NCBI GenBank assembly: GCA_910588405.1
Contig: CAJUPT010000087.1
Span: forward strand, 1 to 10,928
Reading direction: 5' to 3'
From: an uncultured Lachnospiraceae bacterium
Lineage (GTDB): Bacteria; Bacillota; Clostridia; Lachnospirales; Lachnospiraceae
Length of the DNA stretch: 10,928 nucleotides
Shown: piece by piece, positions 1 through 5,776 of the stretch
How the letters are laid out: the number at the start of each line of letters is the position of its first letter
Position numbering within the stretch: the stretch's first letter is position 1
Notes under the pieces: model-generated
The model's input: the letters and a program-made list of their open reading frames with translations, nothing else
Told to the model about the DNA's origin: nothing
Database searches by the model: none
Position numbers and translations under genes: made by a program

Positions 1-203
1 GCCGTAAACGCGAAAACATAGGACTTACCACAGGGAGCGGAAAGGAGCGAAGCGCACAAAGCATGTCGGAGTTATTGGAAAAGATACTGGATAGCAGAAA
101 CATGAACGAAGCGTACAAAAAGTTTGTGCCAATAAAGGAGCAGGCGGCGTGGGCGGCATGTACGGTGGTGTGAGAGGGGAGAGTTAAATCTCCCCTGCTC
201 GAT
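1..203 (+). mobile_element. Group II intron remnant (internally deleted, 3' end)
   Basis: The segment holds the start of an intron-encoded reverse transcriptase at 63 followed almost at once by what looks like the intron 3' end. The string GTACGGTGGTGTGAGAGGGG (about 160-179) matches my recollection of the 3' half of domain V plus the domain V/VI linker of bacterial group II introns. It is followed by a stem (GGGGAGA ... TCTCCCC, about 177-195) ending in TGCTCGAT, like domain VI and the 3' splice site near 203. Nearly all of the reverse transcriptase and the 5' half of domain V are missing, so it should neither splice nor move by itself. The 5' part of the intron, if present, lies outside the window. 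The exact 3' boundary is inferred from the usual CTACTCGAT-type ending. Confidence 0.75.
63..173 (+). pseudogene. ltrA: Group II intron reverse transcriptase/maturase, N-terminal fragment
   Basis: The first codons read MSELLEKILDSRNMNEAYKK, the typical N-terminus of LtrA-type intron-encoded proteins, which run to roughly 400-600 residues. After codon 20 the expected NKGAGGV motif appears only in another frame (AAT AAA GGA GCA GGC GGC GTG from 131), so about one base has been lost there. In the original frame translation ends at a TGA (171-173) after 36 residues. The reading also runs straight into ribozyme domain V sequence, so the catalytic reverse transcriptase, X and endonuclease domains are deleted. 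It is a dead fragment. Confidence 0.75.
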
Positions 204-334
204 TTTAACTCCCACTCGTGGTAGGGTACACCGTTTTTTGAGTAGCGCTGCTCATTGATATTATTATACGAAAAATGGAGATATATGTGAATCGTTTGAA
301 TAATATTTGTAAAAAAATATTAAAATACCAAACC

Positions 335-1330
335 TTATATCGCCGCCCGCAAAAGCTCCTTCACATCCTCCGCCATCCCCCGGTGTTCCTCTGTCTGGCA
401 GCAGCCGTCCACCAGTTCGGCCAATGCTGTATAAGAGAAGCTGCTTCCTTCCAGCTTTTCACCGATAGAACGGATAAAGGCTTCGTCATTGGCATCGGAA
501 TAGAGTGCGGCAGCAGCGATCTTGCCCTGTTCCACGTTTAGCCGCATGTCAAAATCTCCCCAGGGGAAACGGCGGTTGATCTGGTAGCTGAAATCGATTT
601 TCCGGCCGTACAGCCACCGGTCAGATTTGAAGAAGGACTGAGTTTCTTTGATTTCCTCTGAAGCCGCAGCCGAATCAAGCTCATAAGGGGCGGCTTTTAA
701 ACCATAGACCGTCTCAAAAGCAGAAACCATTTTCTCTTTCATCAGATCGATGGTCAGGTCGGGGCGGAACTCAGTCAGGTTGGCCACACGGGAGCGGACG
801 GAGCTGACGCCTTTGGAGGCCAGCTTTTGTTTGTCTACGTTCAGGTAGGCAGACATGCTGCCTGTATCCACATTGATTAACAGGGTTCCGTGGTGATATT
901 TTCTGCCGCCAGAAGCATAGAAGGCGTTGCCGGAAAACTTTCGTCCGTCTACCGTGATATCATTTCTTCCTGTCTTTTCCGCATGGATTCCCAGGTCATG
1001 GCAGGCCTGGATAATCACCTGCAGCTGGCGGTCCACGTCATAGCTGTCTTTTTTTGCGAGAAAGGTAAAATTCAGGTTTCCCTTGTCATGGAATACTGCG
1101 CCGCCGCCGGAAAGCCGCCGTACCGGATGGCCGCCATCCTCCAGCAAATGGGTGACATTGCATTCCTTCCACAGGTTTTGGTTCCTGCCGCAGACCACGG
1201 TCCGCTCATTCTGCCACAGATAGAGGATGATTTCGTCATCGTCCACATGGTCAAACAAATATTTTTCTAGTGCCAGGTTGTAATACGGGTAAAATCCAGG
1301 GCTGATTACCTGGCTGATTTTCTGAATCAT
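335..1330 (-). CDS. lplA: Lipoate-protein ligase A
   Basis: This enzyme activates free lipoate with ATP and transfers it to a lysine of lipoyl domains (GcvH, or 2-oxoacid dehydrogenase E2 subunits) in the cytoplasm. The 331 residues match the two-domain LplA length (about 330-340). The catalytic domain shows RRLSGGGAVFHD (71-82), DGRKFSGNAF (128-137, with K131 as the expected lipoyl-AMP-binding lysine), HHGTLL (146-151) and SKGVSSVRSRVANL (172-185). The C-terminal lipoate ligase domain covers about 245-331. The ATG is preceded by GAGGAG, which overlaps the TGA stop of the upstream DUF2284 gene only 10 bases away, so the two are probably translationally coupled. In an anaerobe, the H protein of glycine cleavage is the likeliest acceptor (inference). 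No convincing terminator is seen after the TAA; only a weak AT-rich stem lies near 302-321. Confidence 0.95.
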   Translation of the reverse strand: MIQKISQVISPGFYPYYNLALEKYLFDHVDDDEIILYLWQNERTVVCGRNQNLWKECNVTHLLEDGGHPVRRLSGGGAVFHDKGNLNFTFLAKKDSYDVDRQLQVIIQACHDLGIHAEKTGRNDITVDGRKFSGNAFYASGGRKYHHGTLLINVDTGSMSAYLNVDKQKLASKGVSSVRSRVANLTEFRPDLTIDLMKEKMVSAFETVYGLKAAPYELDSAAASEEIKETQSFFKSDRWLYGRKIDFSYQINRRFPWGDFDMRLNVEQGKIAAAALYSDANDEAFIRSIGEKLEGSSFSYTALAELVDGCCQTEEHRGMAEDVKELLRAAI

Positions 1331-1340
1331 TTTATTCTCC

Positions 1341-1880
1341 TCACTCGATCAGTACACAGCCCACATAGGTCAGCGTACCGGGGCCGTAATAATAGGGAAT
1401 GTCATTTCTTGCACAGACGTCGCTGACTACCATGCCCAGCGCCTCCATGGCGGAAGACATTTTGTTGGGGAACCTGCATGGCTCGTCGGGGTATGTACAG
1501 GTTTTGCATCGCTTGCACTGGCCGTCGCCGATAATCAGGGCGTCGGGATACTGCTTGCGAATTTCGTCGCAGTAAGCGTCCATATGCTTTCCGTGCTCCT
1601 CGGCGATCTCCATCATCGTCTCGAAATCGAGAGAATCTTCAAGTTCCCCGGTGGTCTGAAGAATCAGTCCCTTTTTGTATTTATGAATCCGTTCGCTGCA
1701 CTCCTCCAGCGTTCCGCATGCGGGCGGACAGGCCCAGTTTTTGTCGTAGGCTTGACACTTGTTGGATGCGCAGGAATCTCGCACCTCGGGGTGTACCTCG
1801 ATGGTGTCCGCATCCAGATTGCCCACATGGGAAAATCCGCAGGACAGGGCTAATTCCTTTAAAGCGTTATAGTCTGCCAT
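1341..1880 (-). CDS. DUF2284 cysteine-rich predicted metal-binding protein
   Basis: The 179-residue soluble protein has 13 cysteines and is of the DUF2284 family, whose biochemical function is unknown. Motifs are SCASNKCQAYDKNWACPPAC (36-55, cysteines 37, 42, 51 and 55) and CKRCKTC followed by C135 (cysteines 122, 125, 128 and 135), a ferredoxin-like CxxCxxC...C arrangement suggesting an Fe-S cluster. Further cysteines are at 14, 61, 104, 156 and 175. The start is well set: ATG with AAAAAGGAG (1891-1899) 10 bases upstream. It lies 191 bases after the corrinoid activator gene and 10 bases before lplA in the same direction. From memory, DUF2284 genes often sit near corrinoid methyltransferase genes, so an electron-transfer or corrinoid-handling role is plausible but inferred. 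Confidence 0.85.
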   Translation of the reverse strand: MADYNALKELALSCGFSHVGNLDADTIEVHPEVRDSCASNKCQAYDKNWACPPACGTLEECSERIHKYKKGLILQTTGELEDSLDFETMMEIAEEHGKHMDAYCDEIRKQYPDALIIGDGQCKRCKTCTYPDEPCRFPNKMSSAMEALGMVVSDVCARNDIPYYYGPGTLTYVGCVLIE

Positions 1881-1919
1881 AACTTGTTTTCTCCTTTTTA
1901 AACTCCGTTAAAGTCTGCT

Positions 1920-1960
1920 GAGCCCGTGAATCAGGAAGAATGATCATTTCTCATGGGCTC
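1920..1960. other. Inverted repeat between activator and DUF2284 genes
   Basis: Arms GAGCCCGTGA (1920-1929) and TCATGGGCTC (1951-1960) pair over 10 positions with one G-T wobble on the plus strand, which is a C-A mismatch on the minus strand. The 21-base loop contains the palindrome AATGATCATT. No T-run follows on the minus strand, so it is not a standard terminator for the activator gene. It could be a processing site, a leader structure for DUF2284-lplA, or a protein-binding dyad. Confidence 0.4.
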
Positions 1961-2025
1961 CTAAACTTTTTGGGAGGATTTTGTAATATCATCCATTGTC
2001 TCAATTAGCTGTCTTAGTGTACTGG

Positions 2026-2039
2026 CTGTTATGTAACAG
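2026..2039. promoter_or_regulatory. Short palindrome, possible operator
   Basis: CTGTTATGTAACAG is a 6+2+6 perfect dyad lying 33 bases past the activator stop codon and about 145 bases upstream of the DUF2284 start. No matching -35/-10 pair could be placed convincingly beside it. The size fits a homodimeric regulator site, but nothing identifies the regulator. Confidence 0.25.
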
Positions 2040-2071
2040 AATGGAATCTGATGTTATATTTTTGCCGTTTC

Positions 2072-3865
2072 TCAATACTCTGGGAATTCCAGCTCATCCA
2101 CATAGCAGTCCTGGAAGTCCGGATGGGTAGCCAGCTCCAAAAATTCCGTCTTTCGGGCCATCTGATCGCAGTGATGGAATTCTGCTTTATTTAACGCGGC
2201 GATTTTTGATCCTTCGCCGGCGGCGTTTCCAATCGGCTCAATCCGGTCTCTCAGCTCCTGGGGAAGCAAACCGATGGCGCAGGCGCTGTCAGGTGACATA
2301 TAATTGCCGAAAGCCCCGGCGATCATGATCTTTTTGATATCCTCCTGTTTGATTTTCAGCGTGTCGGACATCAGGAGAATACCGGCCGCCATGGCGCTTT
2401 TTGCCAGCTGTACTTCCCGGATATCTTTCTGGCTTAAGAAGATCTTTTTGCCTGTGCCGCTTTCCGTCTCGTCTGCCAGAACAAAGGAAAGGAAGTTGTC
2501 GATTTTTTCGATTCTGTGGGCATTGGCTTTTCCGATTTCGCCGGTTAAATTCTCCGGTTTTTCCAGGCGGCCGCTGGAGGCGATGATTCCCGCCTTTAAC
2601 AGCTCAGCGATAATATCCATCAGGCCGGAGCCGCAGATGCCCACAGGCTTGGCGTTTCCGATGGTGGAGAAAACCAGCTGGTTATTCTCAAAATGAACAT
2701 GGTCGATGGCGCCCTCGGCTCCTCTCATCCCACACTGGATCTTTGCCCCCTCAAAGGCAGGGCCGGCTGCTGTGGAGCAAGCGATCATGTGATCTTTGTT
2801 GCCAAGAACCATCTCGCCGTTTGTGCCGATATCGATGACCAGTGTCAGATCCTCTAATGTATCGAACTGGGTGGCCAGCAGTACGCCGATGGTATCCGCC
2901 CCTACGAAGCCTGCGATATTGGGCAGCAGCATGATTTTTCCATGGGGATGGATTTTGATGCCGTACTGAGCGGCCGGCAGCACCATGGATTCGCTGACGC
3001 TGGGATTGTAGGGAGAATGGACCAGCGCGCCGGGCATGATGCCAGCAAACAAATGGTGCATACAGGTATTTCCCACCACAGTGATCATGTAGATTTCCTC
3101 AGTAGTGATGCCGGCATGAAGGGCTGCCTGTACAGCTAGATCATTCAATGCGCCTCTGACGCAGGAGCTCAGCTCCTCCACGCCCTCAGCCAGTGCATGG
3201 TTGCTTCGTTGAATAACATCTGCTCCGAACTGGGACTGGGGATTCAGCATACTGCTGACTGCCAGCTCCTTGCCAGTGCGGGCGTTTAGCAGATAGCCCA
3301 CGATCGTGGTGGTGCCAATGTCATAGGCCATAACGTATAAAGGCTTTTCGCCGTCTGCCAGGTCGATGATTTCATTTTCACACATGATGACGTCGGCCTC
3401 GAAATTATGCGCCAGCAGATAGTCGTAGAGGCCGGAGATGATCGGCAGGGAAACCGGGATATCATTCACGGGGATGCCCGATGCTTTCGACACGGCTTCC
3501 TTTAACCGCACCCAGTCGGAACGGCTGTCGCCGATCAGACATTTTTCCACGGCTACATGGTATCCTTTAATAGCAGGGTCGATGACGATATTTCTCTTTG
3601 CACCTTCCAGCAGAATACTGTGCTTTAAGGATTCCGCTTTCAGCTCTACTTCCATATCCTCATGAACTTCGGTCACGCAGGCTTTCTGAATGCCTGCGGG
3701 GCTGCCGGAAAGGATGTTCACCAGACACTTGCCGCAGGTACCCTTGCCGCCGCAGGGCGCGTCGGGATGAAGCTGTGCCTTAATCTGGGCATCCAGCAGG
3801 CTGGTCCCCTCGTCCACCATGACGGTTACGTCCTGGGGGACGAAATGTACTTTGAATTGTCCCAT
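2072..3865 (-). CDS. Ferredoxin-ASKHA corrinoid protein activator (RamA-like, DUF4445)
   Basis: This family uses ATP and low-potential electrons to return inactive Co(II) corrinoid proteins to the methyl-accepting Co(I) state in corrinoid methyltransferase systems. The 597 residues begin with a [2Fe-2S] plant-type ferredoxin domain (1-90; C38, C44, C47 and C63 in CGGKGTCGKC ... C). A linker domain (about 95-170) and an ASKHA ATPase domain follow: YDIGTTTIVG (181-190), VIDIGTNGEMVLG (343-355), STAAGPAFEG (364-373), GICGSGLMDI (409-418) and IAGAFGNYM (515-523). Length and order are normal for the family. The ATG has AGGAGG only 4 bases upstream (3870-3875), a tight spacing. Transcription probably starts near 4064, leaving a roughly 200-base leader. 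The absence of a neighbouring corrinoid protein means its partner must be encoded elsewhere. Confidence 0.93.
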   Translation of the reverse strand: MGQFKVHFVPQDVTVMVDEGTSLLDAQIKAQLHPDAPCGGKGTCGKCLVNILSGSPAGIQKACVTEVHEDMEVELKAESLKHSILLEGAKRNIVIDPAIKGYHVAVEKCLIGDSRSDWVRLKEAVSKASGIPVNDIPVSLPIISGLYDYLLAHNFEADVIMCENEIIDLADGEKPLYVMAYDIGTTTIVGYLLNARTGKELAVSSMLNPQSQFGADVIQRSNHALAEGVEELSSCVRGALNDLAVQAALHAGITTEEIYMITVVGNTCMHHLFAGIMPGALVHSPYNPSVSESMVLPAAQYGIKIHPHGKIMLLPNIAGFVGADTIGVLLATQFDTLEDLTLVIDIGTNGEMVLGNKDHMIACSTAAGPAFEGAKIQCGMRGAEGAIDHVHFENNQLVFSTIGNAKPVGICGSGLMDIIAELLKAGIIASSGRLEKPENLTGEIGKANAHRIEKIDNFLSFVLADETESGTGKKIFLSQKDIREVQLAKSAMAAGILLMSDTLKIKQEDIKKIMIAGAFGNYMSPDSACAIGLLPQELRDRIEPIGNAAGEGSKIAALNKAEFHHCDQMARKTEFLELATHPDFQDCYVDELEFPEY

Positions 3866-3869
3866 AATA

Positions 3870-3921
3870 CCTCCTAATTGAGTTCCGCAACTCCCCTTCC
3901 AAGCTCCTTGAACCTAGGAGG
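3870..3921 (-). promoter_or_regulatory. Possible Shine-Dalgarno switch in activator leader
   Basis: On the minus strand, CCTCCT (3916-3921) with the following A (3915) is complementary to TAGGAGG, the ribosome binding site of the activator gene (3870-3876), over 7 bases. The same CTCCT can instead pair with AGGAG (3904-3908) across a 7-base loop, which would free the ribosome binding site. A small GAGTT-GCGG-AACTC hairpin (3880-3893) sits between them. Mutually exclusive pairings are what a translational riboregulator needs, but purine-rich/pyrimidine-rich complements also arise by chance. No known riboswitch consensus (for instance a B12 box) was found. Confidence 0.3.
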
Positions 3922-3994
3922 ATTTCCAGCCGCTAAAGTGTCTGTAAATTCTCCCGTCGCTTGTCCGGTCCGTTGCTGAGTTGCGTTCCGCAAC
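3882..3994 (-). repeat. Repeated GTTGCGGAAC hairpin element in activator leader
   Basis: The decamer GTTGCGGAAC (minus strand) occurs twice in the leader, at 3882-3891 and 3985-3994. Each copy forms a small hairpin: the promoter-proximal one is AGTTGCG-GAA-CGCAACT (7-bp stem, 3979-3995), the other GAGTT-GCGG-AACTC (3880-3893), directly upstream of the ribosome binding site. Two copies of one decamer in a 200-base leader suggests a structural or protein-recognition role; none is known to me. Confidence 0.4.
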
Positions 3995-4070
3995 TATTTT
4001 GTGTTTCAGTTTGCAGCAGTTCTTGCCACGCTGCGCAGACTGTGTATGTATCGAAAAACAATCTGACTCT

Positions 4071-4099
4071 ATTCTAGCAAAAATGCGAAAAATTTTCAA
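4071..4099 (-). promoter_or_regulatory. Sigma-A-type promoter for the corrinoid activator gene
   Basis: On the minus strand TTGAAA (4094-4099) is followed after exactly 17 bases by TAGAAT (4071-4076), each one or two bases off consensus with ideal spacing. Transcription would begin near 4064, giving a leader of about 200 bases before the ATG at 3865. It implies the activator, DUF2284 and lplA genes can be transcribed independently of the upstream methyltransferase gene. Confidence 0.65.
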
Positions 4100-4356
4100 T
4101 GTAAAATATACTCGTGAGCTAAATCTGCATGGAGACAAGTTACTGTTCCCTTCGTGATCAGCAACACGCTTTCCGGTGCACAGAGCTATGCATTCTACAT
4201 AATTTCGCGCTAACACAATTCGGGATTTCATGCATGAAGCGGCTCGCGGAATAGTGGCGCCTGAACAGTAACTGAAATAAATCTGATAAGACGTGAATGG
4301 GAAAATGGCTGAACAATATCTGTCATATGCTTTAATAACGGCATTCGATAATGCTT
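4100..4356. other. Gene-free stretch downstream of the methyltransferase gene
   Basis: No credible gene is seen. A minus-strand open frame of 105 codons crosses 3914-4231, but it overlaps the activator promoter, lacks a good ribosome binding site and resembles no family. A small GCATT-CGAT-AATGC stem lies near 4341-4354. The stretch may encode an untranslated RNA ending at the hairpin at 4357-4405, but only a weak plus-strand promoter candidate (TTGCCA, 16 bases, TATGTA, near 4024-4051) was found. Confidence 0.35.
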
Positions 4357-4405
4357 ACGGCAGCCTATGCGGTGAGCGCATAAGCTGCCGTGATTTTTAT
4401 TTTTT
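4357..4405 (+). terminator. Strong hairpin with plus-strand T-run beside methyltransferase stop
   Basis: Arms ACGGCAGCCTATGCG (4357-4371) and CGCATAAGCTGCCGT (4377-4391) form a 15-position stem with loop GTGAG and a single C-A mismatch on the plus strand (a G-U wobble on the minus strand). On the plus strand it is followed by GATTTTTATTTTTT, a proper U-tract, so its orientation is that of a plus-strand intrinsic terminator. The T-run overlaps the stop codon of the minus-strand methyltransferase gene. Read from the minus strand it lacks a U-tract and would act only as a weak terminator or a 3'-end stabilising hairpin. No plus-strand gene precedes it. Confidence 0.6.
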
Positions 4406-5389
4406 GTAGTTATAATTATTTTTTAGTTCCTCTACATATCCCGCAATGCGCAGCATATTTTTCACAAAAGCCATCGGGTCGGGATCGCTGGAAAGCAGAA
4501 AGCCCATCGGGATAAAGCTGCCCTTTGAGGCATAGGCATCCATCATCCGTTTTACCTCTGCTTTGATTATGTCGTCGGTAGCATTCTCTTGGCCGGGCGT
4601 GCCGTTGGTGTCGTAGCCGCCGACTACCACGAAACGGTCTCCATAGGTGTCCAGGATTTTCTCGATATCGTTTGTGGGCTGAGCGGCCTCCCAGCACACG
4701 GCGCCCTCGTCGATGAAGTCGGGAATCAGCTCCTCGCATTTTCCGCAGCAGTGCTGGCTGGGAAGAATACCGTAGGATTTCACGGCGTCATTGAAACGTT
4801 TGTGCATGGGCTTGATCAGCTTCCGGTAGGTTTCGGGAGACATAAAGGGGCCTCGTTCCGTACATACGTCGTCATAGTTGGTGATGATATCAGGCTTGAA
4901 ATATTTGTATATGTAGTCTACCAGACGGCATTTGTAATCGGTGATGGCACTCATCATATCGTAGCATGCCTCCGGCTCCTCGTACATGGCGCACAGGGCA
5001 TCCTCGAAGCCCAGCATATGGCTGAATCTTAAGAAGATGGAATTCCAGGTTCCGTAGATGACCACCTTTTGGCTCCGGTCCACGCCGTTTAACTGGGCGG
5101 AAGCCATGCCTTCCCAGTCATATTTGTCAAGATCCGGGAATTTCAGATATTTTTTCCATTCCAGGATATCGGGAACCGGGTGGCATTCCGGGTCGGGAAC
5201 GGCCTGACCGTTGGCGGAGGCCGTACAGAGCCATTTCAGACCGAAATCGTCATAACCTCCTCCCAGAGGTCCATTTTCAAAGGTTTCAAGAGCGCCGCCC
5301 ACCATAGCGGCATCTGTGGCGATATTCGGCACATAGTCTGCAGCTTCATGGTTGATGACGGCAAGATAATTTTCGCGTGGTGTTAACAT
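4397..5389 (-). CDS. UroD-family (MtaA/MtbA-like) methyltransferase
   Basis: The 330-residue soluble TIM-barrel protein belongs to the uroporphyrinogen decarboxylase superfamily, in the branch that moves methyl groups between methylated substrates or corrinoids and thiols or folate rather than making haem. It starts with TPRENYLAVINHEAADYVP (3-21), the usual UroD-family opening. The putative zinc site is HCCGKC (H213, C214, C215 and C218), followed by GAVCWEAAQPTNDIEK (229-244), typical of MtaA-like enzymes. The usual late cysteine of the zinc triad is not obvious: the corresponding stretch reads IPMGFLLSSDPDPM (293-306). The haem-pathway decarboxylase is disfavoured because its N-terminal arginine motif is absent. 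The start is supported by AAGGAGG (about 5397-5403). It is divergent from the PucR-type regulator. The methyl donor is unknown. Confidence 0.85.
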   Translation of the reverse strand: MLTPRENYLAVINHEAADYVPNIATDAAMVGGALETFENGPLGGGYDDFGLKWLCTASANGQAVPDPECHPVPDILEWKKYLKFPDLDKYDWEGMASAQLNGVDRSQKVVIYGTWNSIFLRFSHMLGFEDALCAMYEEPEACYDMMSAITDYKCRLVDYIYKYFKPDIITNYDDVCTERGPFMSPETYRKLIKPMHKRFNDAVKSYGILPSQHCCGKCEELIPDFIDEGAVCWEAAQPTNDIEKILDTYGDRFVVVGGYDTNGTPGQENATDDIIKAEVKRMMDAYASKGSFIPMGFLLSSDPDPMAFVKNMLRIAGYVEELKNNYNYKK

Positions 5390-5525
5390 ATAAAACCCTC
5401 CTTAATTTAATTTTGCTGCAATCCTCTTAACCACTGTTATTCCAGTTTCACACCGTAATCATGTGATTTCACTTCGCAGAGACAGTACGTTTATGCTTTA
5501 ACGATATTTTGTCAGTAAAATAGAA

Positions 5526-5541
5526 AAAACACGAGTGTTTT
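5526..5541 (-). other. AT-rich hairpin in methyltransferase leader
   Basis: AAAACAC and GTGTTTT form a tight hairpin; on the minus strand it runs into TTCTATTTT. A second small stem (CTGAT-TTCAG-ATCAG, about 5544-5558) precedes it. In a leader of about 200 bases this could be a weak attenuator, but the stem has few G-C pairs, so the call is tentative. Confidence 0.25.
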
Positions 5542-5602
5542 GCCTGATCTGAAATCAGACAGTACACCGGACTGCCTGGAACAACAGTGTATCGTTAACT
5601 TT

Positions 5603-5630
5603 ATTATAAAAGAAATCCCGGATTTGAAAA
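5603..5630 (-). promoter_or_regulatory. Promoter candidate for the UroD-family gene
   Basis: Minus-strand TATAAT (5603-5608) is a perfect -10 box; TTTTCA (5625-5630), 16 bases upstream, matches four of six -35 positions. The start would be near 5596, about 207 bases before the ATG. Its -35 box overlaps that of the divergent regulator promoter, so one bound regulator or polymerase could affect both directions. Confidence 0.5.
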
Positions 5631-5652
5631 TACTCATTAGCTTGGATAAAAT
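5624..5652 (+). promoter_or_regulatory. Sigma-A-type promoter for the PucR-like regulator
   Basis: TTGAAA (5624-5629), a 17-base spacer and TAAAAT (5647-5652) make a near-consensus promoter reading toward the regulator. Transcription would start near 5659, leaving about 118 untranslated bases. Confidence 0.65.
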
Positions 5653-5658
5653 GAGCTG

Positions 5659-5681
5659 TACTACGACAAATTATAGTAGTA
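5659..5681. promoter_or_regulatory. Dyad at the regulator transcription start, candidate operator
   Basis: TACTAC (5659-5664) and GTAGTA (5676-5681) form a perfect 6-bp inverted repeat with an 11-base A/T-rich centre, placed exactly at the predicted start site. That position suits autorepression by a dimeric regulator, or a 5' hairpin. No other copy was noticed in the window. Confidence 0.35.
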
Positions 5682-5776
5682 TACTGATGGTATCGGACAG
5701 GTAAGGCGGATTATGAGGGAAACGATAAAGCTATAAAGCGAGCTGGAGAGGGTATGGATGCAAAAGGGGGATGGAT

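Noticed and set aside
302..321. Terminator after lplA
   Set aside because: AATATTT/AAATATT is an all-A/T stem; too weak to call an intrinsic terminator.
3866..4064. Cobalamin riboswitch upstream of the corrinoid activator
   Set aside because: Expected from function, but no B12-box-like core or other known riboswitch consensus could be recognised; left only as an unidentified leader structure.
3914..4231. Minus-strand open frame of 105 codons between the activator and methyltransferase genes
   Set aside because: It spans the activator promoter and leader, has no good ribosome binding site, no recognisable family and unusual composition; more likely chance.
4589..5032. Plus-strand frame of 147 codons opposite the UroD-family gene
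   Set aside because: Antisense shadow with no ribosome binding site or family resemblance.
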